Assembly (NCBI RefSeq): GCF_018691265.1
Contig: NW_024881261.1
Coordinates: 22,283,374 to 22,347,373 of the forward strand
Source of the DNA: Tyto alba
Taxonomy: Eukaryota > Chordata > Aves > Strigiformes > Tytonidae
Reading direction: 5' to 3'
Length of the DNA: 64,000 bases
The number at the start of each line of letters is the position of its first letter. Position 1 is the first letter of the stretch. The notes beneath the pieces were generated by a model. The model worked only from the letters and a program-made list of their open reading frames with translations, was not told where the DNA came from and did not search any database. Both the position numbers and the translations under genes were made by a program. Of this stretch, positions 49,860 through 60,690 are shown piece after piece.

Positions 49860-50150
49860 ATCTGAAACCTGAGGAAGGATGAAGAGGCAGCAAGGGGAGA
49901 GCTGGGGAGAGGAGAGGTGCAGGGGCAGAGGGTCAGAGAAAGGGGTCCAAATGAGGGAGAAAAAGGACAAGAAGGGAAAGCTGGAAAAGGAAGCGATGCC
50001 AGCCAAGAAAAAAGAGGAGGAGGAAAGAGCTGGGGGAGGAAGGTTAAAGGACAAGAGGAGAACAAAGGCGAAAGGCAGAGAAACAGGAGTTGGGGAAGAA
50101 AACACCAAAAAGTGAGGGGAGGGGGGAAAGGCGGCTGAGGGGGGAGAAGA
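49860..50150 (+). repeat. Long purine-rich (GA) tract
   Basis: Nearly 300 bp in which the plus strand is overwhelmingly A and G. The matching pyrimidine strand yields stop-poor frames rich in Ser, Pro, Leu and Phe (178 and 165 residues), which are artefacts. Mirror-repeat purine DNA of this kind can form triplexes. Confidence 0.9.
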
Positions 50151-50249
50151 GTGTGAATGAATGGACAAATGATAGCAGAGATTAAATAGTGGGAGAAGAC
50201 AGACTGCAGGACAGGGAGTAAGAGAGGGGGGAGACAAAGAGATATGGCC

Positions 50250-50480
50250 CTGCCGCTCTCCTCCCAAATTAATCGAGGATACATCAACCCAAGCCACTAA
50301 AACAGAGCTATTATGAATGGGTTAGTCACAGGTGGAGTTAAAGGCCTACAGAGGGATATTAGCCAAAATTGAGTGGCTTTTAATTTCTTTCTAACGAGAG
50401 ATTGTGGCTGGGGAGCCAGACACTGCTTCGGCTTAGCTAGGCCTGAAGGCAGCTAAACACCGGAGCCGGCAGCTTCCCAC
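50250..50480. promoter_or_regulatory. Candidate conserved non-coding block
   Basis: CAAATTAATCGAGGATAC, GGCTTTTAATTTC, CTAACGAGAG, CTTCGGCTTAGC and ACACCGGAGCCGGC combine homeodomain-type words with retained CpGs in repeat-free DNA. Together with 49640-49830 it may be one enhancer cluster interrupted by the purine tract. Confidence 0.45.
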
Positions 50481-50838
50481 AGCCACGCTAAACCACAGGC
50501 GAGCTGACCTGTGTGGTACATGCAGCGAGGTGGAAAAGGCACACGTGAGCTGACCTGCCCACTCCGTGTGATGAAACAGCAGAGCCACACGTCATGGCAG
50601 GGGGACACAGACAACAAAGCTGGCAGGGACCCACCGGACCGCTCTGCCTCCTCTCTGCACCAGTGCAGGGCTGTGCCGACAGACAGACGGATGGAATTCC
50701 AGTGTTTCACAACCTGTCAGTGAGCTGGGGGGATTCACCCTGCCCACCAGGGCTTTGATTTTTAGTGGGAGGAAGATCTCTCTGCACTGGAGCCTGCTCA
50801 TTGCCCTCCTGGAGAGACCAGGGAGCTTCGACACAAGA
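50481..50838. other. Unassigned sequence
   Basis: No recognisable feature. Confidence 0.55.
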
Positions 50839-50955
50839 CCAGGACATCTGGGTTCTATTTCTGGCTCTGCTGCTGGCAATTCACCACATTTCTCCATTTC
50901 CCCATCTGCTATCTGGGAATAATGCAGTATTGTTAAAACTAAGCACTTATAAATG
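50839..50955 (+). repeat. MIR-like SINE fragment
   Basis: CTGGGTTCTATTTCTGGCTC, TGCTGCTGG, CATTTCCCCATCTGC and ATCTGGGAATAATGCAGTAT follow MIR order (TGGGTTCGAATCCCGGCTC, CAGTTTCCCCATCTG, TAAAATGGGGATAATAATAG). The best of the MIR-like copies here. Confidence 0.45.
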
Positions 50956-53169
50956 ATGAATCAGACCATCTCCCTATTCCAAAATCATGAGATTGGTTTA
51001 AAAAATCATGACATCTTCAAGTAGGATATGGCCACATGCAGGAGGACTCACACACCTTCAGAGAACCTGGTCTATGGGACTCTAGTTACCACACTTTTCT
51101 ACAAGATTTAGAAAGAGGTCTCTTTCTTTTCCTGAGATTAAAGCTTGCAGTTCATCTGGCCACATGATGTTGGAATGGTGTGAAAAAAAAAAAAAAAATC
51201 TCCAAAACTGGTAACACTAAGTAACATGATTTTTTTTCCTCTAGAGCCATGTGGAAATTTTCCATGAAAACCTCTTACTTCCGAAATCATTAATTCATTA
51301 AAACCAAAGGGAGGAGTCAATTTCTAACAACTCACTCTTCCTGAAGCAATTTCAGAGGGATAAAAAAAAAAAAAAAAGAAAAACACAAAAAAAAAAGTTG
51401 TGGAGCCATGGCAACATCCAGCTCTGACATTTTCTAAACAAAAACATTTGCTTTATGATTGAAAATGACTTTTCATTTTTAAGTTCTAGGCCATTTAGGC
51501 TTAAAAGGGACTTTCAAATGATAAAAAGTTGCACTGGGAACAAAATATTTAATTTGATCCAATACAAAATTTTGGGGCTAGAGTATAGGGAGAGAGAGAT
51601 AGGGTCAGGATGAAAATCAAATTATTCCTTTGTGAAAGCATTACATATTTTTACTTCTTATCCCATTTTAGAGCAGAAGTAACTGCAGTTTACAAATTCT
51701 CATAGAAAAAAATATTATTTCCTGCCTAGATCCAATTTCCATCTATATGTGACTTTTTAAGGACTGCAGATAGTATGTGCTAAGTATTCTTAATTTATGT
51801 ATTTCATCTCTTTCCCATATGATCCAGCCTAAATAACCCCCACATACACTTTCATCTCACTGCTGTTCAAATACTTAAATATCTTTTCCAAGATGAGCCC
51901 AGGCTTGGTTGTGGTGGTTGTGGCATTCACTTGGGAGTGGATGTGCTTTCAGGTGAAAGACACAAACCAGATGAGTTGAAAAGCGTGTGTAACCTCTGAG
52001 CCAACAAAAACACTTCTGCAGAATATATGTGAAGACAGTCCTGCAGATCAGGGTAAACGCACATGACACTAGCTTGGAAACACAGTGATACATGTGATTA
52101 TACAGGTGGCACTGTTTATGTAACACATATTACACATGTGCTAAGTCATAAAACCCCACAGAAGCTGCTCTTTATGCATGGAACATTACATGGAATCTGG
52201 TAACAACCATGTCTAATGAGCAGGAGTCACATCTGGAAATCACCTGCTAATTCATGAGAAGAATTCATAAACTTGAGAAACAGCCAATTTTAGTGATGAT
52301 GTAAATCTATATCACTTTTCTGGATCTTACTGACACTTGGATGAAGAAAGTTTATCTTTTTAATGAAAGAGCCTGAAAAGAGACGGGACAACATTTATAC
52401 AAGCGTATCACCCTGTGCTGGGGGCAAAGTACCTGGAGGCAAAGCTTCTGGGTTACAGGCTCAGCTTGGCTTCAGCGCTTTGCCTCCAGTTCCACCAGAA
52501 AACAAGAGCAGCTGCCAGATACATCTGGTTTGGGGCTTTCATTCATTTACAACATCACAGGTTATCTTTCTTTCAAAGACACAGAGAAAGATCATGTGCG
52601 TTCTTCTCTTAGTCAAATGGTGAGTTCAACTGGGAGAAGTCAGCAGTGTTGGTGTCCAGCTTGTCCATCTTATGAGCCTCCTCCACATCTCCAGCTGGAG
52701 AATCTCTTATCTGCCCATCAGGGAAACTGTCCCATGGCATGAAGTTCAGCCTTCAGGGAGAATTTACCTTCTCACTGAGATGCAGAAACCTTAAGGAATA
52801 GATTTATAGTGGACAGAAAAAGAATATCCTAGGGTAAGAATGTCCCGGGGGATAAAGGAAAGCAAGCATAAGTGATCACAGCACATGGAAAGTGCACAAG
52901 AAACTGACTGGAGGGGAACAGGGCCCCAGAAATCAAGCACTGAATAATGCCAGTGTACATCCTTAGTCAGAGAACTCAAAATTCCACATGCAGGTTTTCC
53001 AGCTCAGTCATGCAGGAGTGCTGGCTGAGTGTCCAGTGTTTCCTGTTGATAATTCTTCTTCTGCCTAGTCTGTCGGCACTGAGCAAGGACCGTTCCCTGC
53101 TGTCACAAAAGCCTTTTTCAATAGGCACCATCCCCCCTGGGCTGCCAGCTGAGGCCACTCCCTGGAGAG
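50956..53169. other. Unassigned sequence
   Basis: AT-rich DNA with A-runs at about 51183-51198 and 51363-51400. No gene, RNA or intact repeat recognised. A short enhancer-like patch may lie near 52240-52315 (TGCTAATTCATGAG). Confidence 0.55.
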
Positions 53170-53350
53170 CTACACCCCTCTCAGAGTCTATTAAAGCTCA
53201 ATTACTGAGGGCTGACTGGCCTTGTTGTCTGGCAAAGGGAGGTAGGATGCTCCTCTCCCTCCCAGGGTCGAGGCTGCTTTACTATGGCCGGGCCAGCTCA
53301 CATCTATGTATCAATTTAATAAGATCAAATTGAGTACAAGAGGTGAGCGG
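53170..53350. promoter_or_regulatory. Candidate conserved non-coding block
   Basis: AGTCTATTAAAGCTCAATTAC, GGGTCGAGGC, ATGGCCGGGCC, TATCAATTTAATAAG and ATCAAATTGAG form a compact block with homeodomain-type words, retained CpGs and no repeats. Confidence 0.4.
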
Positions 53351-53451
53351 AGGAAGTCAGTGAGAAGAAAAGCTGTAAGAAGGCAGCTCAGAGAGCCACC
53401 TGTGCCTGACTAGGCAAGACTGACTGGCCCAGCGATGACAAAGGGCACGTT

Positions 53452-53515
53452 GCTGATTTACACTGCAGGCACAATGGAGCCATCTTGATTTACACCAGCA
53501 AGGACCTCCTGGCCT
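53452..53515 (+). repeat. Fragment of the same ancient dispersed repeat
   Basis: CTGATTTACACTG, CAATGGAGC, TTGATTTACACCAGC, then AGGACC and CTGGCC, match the GTGTAAATC, CAATGGAG and TTACACCAG motif string described at 11501. Confidence 0.3.
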
Positions 53516-56500
53516 CACAGACCCTGTCCCACTAGCATCTTCGCATGCCAGCCGAGCACAGCATCTGATCCATTGGTGCTTTCCCAGGGATCAAAACTAC
53601 TCTCTCCTACATCTTTCACTTCCATTCTGCTGTGACACTTTTCACCAGGAGGTTTTGCATCTCCAGCAATCAAGTCTTGGCCTTCCCTGCATGTTGGCAA
53701 AGAGCTGTCATCAACACCAACACAAAAGTTTTTATCAGGGATAAATAGCTTCCCTCCCACCTACACCCTCCCTCCTTGGATGTGTCTTCTGGGGTCTGAG
53801 TCCATAGACAGAACTATACAAATAGATCAGTCATACAGATGGGCAAGGAAAATAATAGAAGCTGAAAAAAAAATGTAAAAAGCATATATTTCATTCCTCA
53901 TCCCTTAAGGACCCATGTTTTCCAAAGCTGCTTACATCAGCCAAGAAGGTGGGGGTGAGGAAAGGAGGACATGCTGTTACACTGAAGGTCTAACTTCAGT
54001 TTAGCATGTCTCCGTCATGGTCCACAGGACTCAATGTCACACTGAGATCAAGAGGTAAAAGCCTCAGGTGCCTCTGGAAAGCATCTTTTGTCTTCATCAC
54101 ACCGGCAAGGAAACTGAGGCAGGGGAGAAGCCTGGCAGCCATTTACAAAACCTCTCAGAGATGTGCCTGAGAACTGGAGGCAGGCAAAGCAGGGTCCTGT
54201 AAGCACCAGGCTGCCTGTCGTCCTTGCTACACTGTGACACCTGCCACCAGCTTAGGAACAAGGGAACAGAAGAGAGGAAATGCATCAAATGCAAACCGTT
54301 CAGAGTCATCACAGAATAGACAGTCCAGAAGGGTCTGCACAATATCTCTTCTCTAAACTGCAAATCACCGGTCACCTCTAAGACAAACTTGAGACCTCTA
54401 GTAGAAGGCACATACCCAGAACATGAAGTTACAGGGCAGAAGTAGGCCCTGCTAAAAGCTCCCCTGCTGTCTGTTTCTAGTAGAAATCAGAATCTGTGGG
54501 AATGCTCTCCAGAGCTCCTCCTGAAAACCCATCTCTGGTGCTGAGCAGGGAGAGCAGGATGTAGCAGTGCAGGGAAACATGGATGGTCCAGCTTCTCCAG
54601 CCCGCAGCTGCACAGCAGAGCGGGGCTGGCGCACTCCTTGTGCAGCCAGGAGACAAGAGCTCTCTCAGGCACAGAGATGAGCTTCCAATAAAATGCCTGA
54701 ACCCCAGATTTTCTTCTCTTGCCTTGAATTAACAGAGCATACCATGTAGTGTGGAGCAGTGTCAGGACCTGGCCAGTTTCACAGAGCAGAGAGGAAGCAT
54801 GTCCTCTGCTGCCAGCTGTGCCAAGCCTGCAGCTCTCTGCCTTGTGGCAGGATACCAGAACATCCCTTGTTCTTCTGCAGCACCTTCCTTGCTGGGACCC
54901 TCCAAAAAACTTATTTATTTTCTGGCCAAGAGCAGTGAGGCCAGCAGGAACTGATACTTTCTCACTCCCATCAAATATGTCACTTCAGACTGGACAAAGG
55001 AGAGATGGGGGCATTTGACCTGGTAAAGAAAGCATGAGTGTCATTGTCCATGGATGGAGTGGAAGGGATGGGATGGGGGAATCTACATACATTCCCATGC
55101 AGGCTGGACACCAGGGGCAATGGTGACATCTCTCCAACAGACTCTTGTTCCACTAGGATCATGCCTCCAGGATCTCCTCATACATGTCCAGTTCCGTTCA
55201 AGGTAGCAGCCTGAGGAGGCTATGGCTGCATGGCCAGATCTCAAGGCGAAAAACTGAGTTGCTGTGTGCTCTGTAGTTCACGTAGGCAGTCATCTCTAGA
55301 GGTGCTGGCATTTTTCATTCCTTGGCAGCACTGCCACACTGGGTACCACAATACCCCAACTCCCAGGCAAACATGGGACACACAGCCCTGAGATCTGAGT
55401 GAGGCCCGTAAAGAAGACACTGCCATCACAGTCTCTTCTTTAGACCTTGGCAAAAACTGGGATGCTTGCTGCAGATGCCCACTTTCGTAGCTTTATTCTG
55501 GGCCTTTTGATACTTGCTGCTTCTCTTCAAACTTCAGCATCTGGAGTCATGACATTTTAGGGGATATGAATTTGGAGGTGTTGAAGGGCAGAGGTTTAGA
55601 TGTCCTTCAGTGGAAAAAACCCTAACAGATTCAGCAACCCCAGAAGGCAATAAAAATAAAAAGAACAGTACACCAAAGCCAATGGGGTTTTGTAAGTCAC
55701 TGGCTTTGGCTCTAGACATGCTGAACAAAACCTCCCACCAAAAAAACAACCCAAACCTTCCACCTGCACAAAGAGCACATAAGGTCCCATATGTGCAGAG
55801 ACCAAGAGCAGTGGAAACACCTTGTCCCCTTCCAATTCAGAAGATGCCCAAAGTGGATACCTGCAGTCTGAGCCCAGGTTCATCCACTTCAGCCAAGAGG
55901 AACTGTACTGGGCTGGTGATTCAGAGAGAGCTGAACCTTTATTTAAGATGAATTCTGGCTTTGTGCCATTCCTGGTTTAAAACCTTCAGAGCCTCAGAGG
56001 TGAACATGTTCTTGCTGGAAAAGGAGAAGGGATAGGGCCAAAGAGGAACAAGTCAAGCATGCCACACACTGGTGAGGAAGACCTCCAAGGAGATGCACAA
56101 ATACAGCTGCCCAGGTTTGAGCAGCCCCATACTTGGTGTTTTGAAACCCTGCTGAAAAGTGCCTTGACTTGCAGTGGAGTTGAGCCATAGCTGGGAAACT
56201 CTAGCAGCACACCACTACAGGCATAAAGTAAAAAGCAGGGTGCAAAAGGCAGGGAAAGGCAGGTGGAGTGAGGTGAGGTGGCTCAGGCTACCCAGCAAGC
56301 TCGTGGAAAAGAAGTTGAGTTGAATATTCCTTCATGTACTGCCCATGCCCATTGCTCCAGCTGCCTCCCACTGAGGTAGCAGGATCTGGCACCACAAAGA
56401 ACCTTATCCCTGGCACTGGCATCGGACACAGCCAAGACGGGCATCAAAATTATATTCAACTAAAACATGGCATGATACACTGCCTAGGGAGCCCTGTGTG

Positions 56501-56639
56501 CCACGCTCCTAGACAGAGCCTTAAGGCAGCCCCTTTCCTAGAGAACCAAGGAAAAATATCCTCCCTGCCCCCATCCCCAGACATCTCTCCCTGGAGCTTT
56601 ACACACCCAAAGGACCACAGACATGTGGGGGAGGGACAG
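53516..56639. other. Unassigned sequence
   Basis: No gene recognised. GGAAACTGAGGCAGGGGAG near 54110-54128 is a very weak MIR-like trace. Confidence 0.55.
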
Positions 56640-56810
56640 GGACACAGAGAGAGGATCTCCTGACAGAGACTGGGGGGAAGATTTAAAAAAAAAAAAAAAA
56701 AAAAAAGATGGAAGAGAGGCAGTGAGCAGAGGCAGAGAAAGAAAAAAAGAAAAAAGGAGTGGGAAGGGAGAAAGTGAGAAAAAGAGAGAGAGTGAGAAAA
56801 ATGACAGGAG
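56640..56810 (+). repeat. A- and GA-rich purine tract with A22
   Basis: Includes 22 consecutive A at 56685-56706, then GA-rich sequence (GAGAGAGAG and AAAGAAAAAAAG patches). Confidence 0.9.
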
Positions 56811-56814
56811 CTGA

Positions 56815-57420
56815 ATTTTCGGCGCCCTCACTTTAAATCAAGATAAAAGACTGAAATGGAAAATAACAGTCCAGAGAAACCCCTGGACGGCTTTGGGCGT
56901 TAATGGAAACACATGGCTGAAGGCTGTAGTGTTGTCAGCTTCCCCGTGCTCTGACATTCCTTTCTGATAATCCGGCCTGCCATAAAATTAGAATAGCAAA
57001 TACCTCCTGACAAAGATGCATGTTTCCCTCTATTGTGCCATCATAAAAAAAACTCCGCTGGTGACTCGAGGAGCCGCAAACTTCAATTTAAATTTACAGT
57101 GCGGCGGAAGGAAAGTGATATGCACTCAAAAATTTTAATAACCTATTAAGTTACGACTTCAATTTCATTTTATGAATATTTTCCTTGGGGAGCAGTGCTA
57201 TCACAGAGAAAGATAGAAATTTAAAAAAGATAAATAGTGCCATTAATCTCCAACATTTCTCTTCCATTATCCTTGAAAATTAGGAGTTATTTTTGTTCAG
57301 ATCTTCATGTAATTAGCTCCCTACACTTGATTCACTAGCCAGAAAATGACCATGTTCAGAAAATTAAAAATTTGTCATTAAGTGGAATTTAACATAATAT
57401 CATTTATCTTTATCTATTCC
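56815..57420. promoter_or_regulatory. Large candidate conserved non-coding block
   Basis: About 600 bp of repeat-free, mostly AT-rich DNA that keeps many CpGs (TTCGGCGCCC, TGGACGGC, GGGCGTTAATGG, CCCCGTGC, ATCCGGCC, CTCCGCTGG, GACTCGAGGAGCCGC, GTGCGGCGG, TTACGACTTC). It has homeodomain-type and AT-hook-like words (GCGTTAATGG, AACCTATTAAG, AAAATTTTAATAACC, GCCATTAATC). No reading frame is sustained on either strand. Length and composition make it the strongest candidate for deep constraint. Function is inferred. Confidence 0.55.
57181..57216 (+). repeat. 36-bp direct duplication, copy 1
   Basis: Starts TTCCTTGGGGAGCAG and ends CAGAGAAAGATAG. Identical to 57977-58012, and similarity extends 4 bp upstream with one mismatch. 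It lies inside the candidate conserved block. Confidence 0.95.
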
Positions 57421-57479
57421 CCAGCTGACAGCAGGAGCCTTGGAAGTGATACAGGCTTCTGTGTCAGAGAGTAGAGGCA

Positions 57480-57770
57480 AGTCCTCGACATGAGAGGGAG
57501 AGCGCGGGAGTCGGGGGGAGGCTATAAGGATGTGGGAGGGTAGCAGGAGAGGGGGAGCGTGTGAGACAAAAAGGAAGCAGGAGCTGCAGTCATGGGAAGA
57601 GGGGGAGAAAAGGAGGAGTGGGGTGTAGGAGGAGAAAGAAAATGCAGGAGGGAGTTGGAGGGGCAGGGCAGACAGCCAGGCAGGGCGAGGGGTGGAGGAG
57701 GATGAGGAAGAGGAGGGCAGGGGGGTGAGGAAGAGGAGGGCAAGGAAGGCTAGCAAGGTAGGGATATCTG
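57480..57770 (+). repeat. Long purine-rich (GA) tract
   Basis: About 290 bp of A/G-dominated plus strand with GGAGGA, GGGGGAG and GAGGAAGAG units. The minus-strand Ser/Pro-rich frame of 126 residues here is a composition artefact. Confidence 0.9.
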
Positions 57771-57976
57771 CTGGGCTCAATGACAGAGTTCAGAAAGGGC
57801 CACCATGAAGCCAGCTGGGTGTCGCAATGAGATCAGGGTCAGGGGCCTGGTGAAATCCTGACCTGGCAGGATCCCTGAGCATGGTTGCTGGCTTCAGGTG
57901 GGCTGGATGAATGCCAAGGCACTGGTTTCTCACTGGTGGCTTTCTCTAATTCTTCGTCTGCCCCAGCCCACCTATC

Positions 57977-58012
57977 TTCCTTGGGGAGCAGTGCTATCAC
58001 AGAGAAAGATAG
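57977..58012 (+). repeat. 36-bp direct duplication, copy 2
   Basis: Perfect copy of 57181-57216, offset by 796 bp, with unrelated sequence on its 3' side. It has no tail or transposon ends, so it looks like templated copying during break repair. Confidence 0.95.
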
Positions 58013-58057
58013 TTGGAGTGATCCACAGAGTACCCTCCATCAAGTCATTATCACCTT

Positions 58058-58180
58058 GTAAGGGAAACTGAGGCACAGAACAGGCCTTTGACTTGCCAAA
58101 GGTGGTGAGACTGAAAGTAGGGCTGGGATCAGAACCCAGCCCAGACTGGTAGACCCTTTAAGACCTTCTGCTCTAACTCT
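58058..58180 (-). repeat. MIR-like SINE fragment
   Basis: GGGAAACTGAGGCACAGAAC, GACTTGCCAAAGGTGGTGAG, AGGGCTGGGATCAGAACCCA and CAGACTGGTAGACC follow the reverse complement of MIR closely, up to the left-end CTCT/AACTCTT region. Old amniote CORE-SINE. Confidence 0.5.
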
Positions 58181-60299
58181 TATTTTGCATTTCCTTCCCT
58201 CAAATAATCCTGTATCCACCACAGACGTGCAATAGGTCCGACTTTCCAGCATGGGATGAAATACAAGAAGCTTCTTCAGCTGCTGAATCCCTCTCATGGA
58301 CCGAAAACATTAGCCTCCTAACCATCTCATTTAATCTCTGTCTCTTCTACTCTCAGTGGCTAGATCTGATAAAATATCTCTCTGGAGAAAATGAAAGAGA
58401 ATAGGGGGAAGGAAGGAGAAGAACACCATAAAGCAAACACTATGGGCAGGAGCTATTTTAAATAACTGGCTAGCTAAAAAAGCCAAGGACATTAGCTACT
58501 CAGCAGTTCCATCACAAGAGCTTGTGCTATTTTAAGCAAATCTCTTTACCTCTCTATTCTGGCTTAAAGTTTGGGGATTTTTCCACTCCTCCCAAAGAAG
58601 TTTTGGGGAGTTTTATTTAGCTGCATTCCCTTCTCCTATATCTCTATTTTCAAACTCTGTGCATATATTTTATTCTTATTTTCTTTTATAAGTACAATGA
58701 AGTGTGCTGGGAGGAAAACCATAAAGATTTGCACTTCATCAGAAACAAGCTTAATGACCTTTCACTCTGCTATGTATTCTTCTGTGCAAAATGTAACACA
58801 GATTTTTGCACAAGTATCTACTGGACAGTGCATAGTATGTCATAGATATAAGAGGGCATAAAACAGCAGAGGAACATACTAGTGCAGACACTTAGCACCA
58901 CACTCTGCGGCTGTGATTTTTAATGCAACCTGGGGAGATAGCTACAAAAAAAATCTCACACAATCGCATTCTCCCCACATGTTCCTGCAAGTCACAGTTG
59001 GCAGCCACAAAGTACACATGCATCAAATTATTTCTTTCTACCTATAAAAGAACAAGACAGGTTAGGGTCACTGTGCTTATCCTATAGCTGGACACATGGA
59101 GGTGTTGAAAGTACCTTTGCAGTACAGCAAACCAACAGCAGAGCTGGGCATGGGACCCAACTATCCTGCCTCATTTCTGCAGGCAACCACAGACTGCCAC
59201 CTCTGAAGATTCCCATTACCACCTGGGGGATGCAAAGCTGCTTTACAGCTGAGGCAACTTCTTTATTCTGGTGCATATGTAGCTGGAGCCAACAGCAGGG
59301 TTGGATAAGTCCTTAGCCAGAGTAAAGGAAAGCAACACCTACTGTAGCACTTGCCACAGTGAAGAGCTGTCTCTAGGTATCTGTTCTGGTACCCATTTTC
59401 TTGTCTCAAGTCTACTGCAGCCATGTCCCTTTGGCCTGAGTGGAATTACCCAATGCTCATCACCTGCCACAACTTGGCAGAGCAAACTCCTTCCAGCCAA
59501 TGATCTGAAATGCCAAGAATCACCTTGTCCCTTCAGCGGGCCATCTCCAAACAGCTGGCTGGGACAGTCACCAGGCTGAGTATGTAGGCATAGGGGGGAA
59601 ATGTTGACCCTTGATCCCTGGGGGGCATCTCCCGATGGCAACACTGATCTGACCCACAGAAACTCCCATGAGGCAATTTCCTCTGTCCATGCTGGGGCTG
59701 ATCCCTGACCATTGATGAGGGAAATCAGGAATGTGATTTCCTTTCACTGCCCCAATGCCCAGACCTTTTTGTTGTGCAGCCCAGAGCATGCTCTTTCCAC
59801 CCTGGCTCTCAAACAGCCCTTTCCCCCTAGGTCTCCTCCCTCACACCCTCCCACTTAGCGTCATGCTTCTCCTCTCCCCTTCCTCCAACACACTCTTCCT
59901 TTTGCCCTTTCCCTTAATTTCCTGTCTTTGCTCTGTTTCTGCCCTCTCTTTTTTCTTCACTTCTAGAGCCATTTGATTCATGGTGGTCTCAAAGCAGAGG
60001 CTAAGGCCCCTTCCTCTCTTACCTACTTATTATATGATTTACCAAAGTATCTTCACTTTGTTCCCTCATTCCTTGGACTTGGTAGCTATCCTTGCTGCTC
60101 CCCTTAAAATCAGTTCTTCTCTTTCCCCCACTGTCTTCCTCTACCCACTTCAACGCTTTTTTATACCCTTACAGGCTAAGCCAGACTGTTCTCTTCCTCT
60201 TCCCCCACACAGCCACTGGCCCATCCCCTCCTGCCTCTCCCATCCCTTTCTCATGTTCCCCCCTCCTCACCAGAGTCTCAGCACTGCAGCCTTAAAGCA
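58181..60299. other. Unassigned sequence
   Basis: No gene recognised. Pyrimidine-rich between about 59810 and 59960. Confidence 0.55.
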
Positions 60300-60640
60300 G
60301 GATAAATGGATATGGATATCGTACAATAAAACCTTCAGAATGGAGAGTTTTGTGCAAGTGAACAGCAGCCAAGCCTGAGAGACTGAAAATTGGATAAAGG
60401 GATTAAAACAGTAGCACATTAACAGGAGATTTAGAGTGTAATAAACTCATTTCATAATAATATGTGCGTTGGGGCTGGTAATAAATCATCGCGGGATCCC
60501 TGCCTTCCGCAGTGCTGGAACGAGGCAGTGACCCGAAAGCGGGGTAGGATTTCAGCGAGATGTGGATTAATTTCACAGGGTTCTTGGCCAGGAATAGAGC
60601 GGCTGTGCCATTGCCGTACAGCTGCTGCTGCTGCTACTGC
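60300..60640. promoter_or_regulatory. Candidate conserved non-coding block
   Basis: GGATATCGTAC, CATTAACAGG, GTAATAAACTCATTTCATAATAATATGTGCG, GGTAATAAATCATCGCGGG, AACGAGGC, CCCGAAAGCGGGG and TGGATTAATTTC give many CpGs within AT-rich DNA plus homeodomain-type words. CCCGAAAGCGGG is a short imperfect hairpin. It ends in a GCTGCTGCTGCTGCT run (about 60619-60635). The frames crossing it run into the A-rich tract and are not convincing. Confidence 0.45.
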
Positions 60641-60649
60641 TGGTTTTTT

Positions 60650-60690
60650 ACAAAAAAAAAAAACAAAAAAAAACACAAAAGGCAAACAAA
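60650..60690. repeat. A-rich low-complexity tract
   Basis: Runs of A broken by single C residues. Confidence 0.9.

Noticed and set aside
49761..50297. 178- and 165-residue minus-strand frames rich in Ser, Pro, Leu and Phe
   Set aside because: Direct product of the pyrimidine-only complement of a GA-rich tract.
57400..57780. 126-residue minus-strand Ser/Pro-rich frame
   Set aside because: Same composition artefact over a GA-rich tract.
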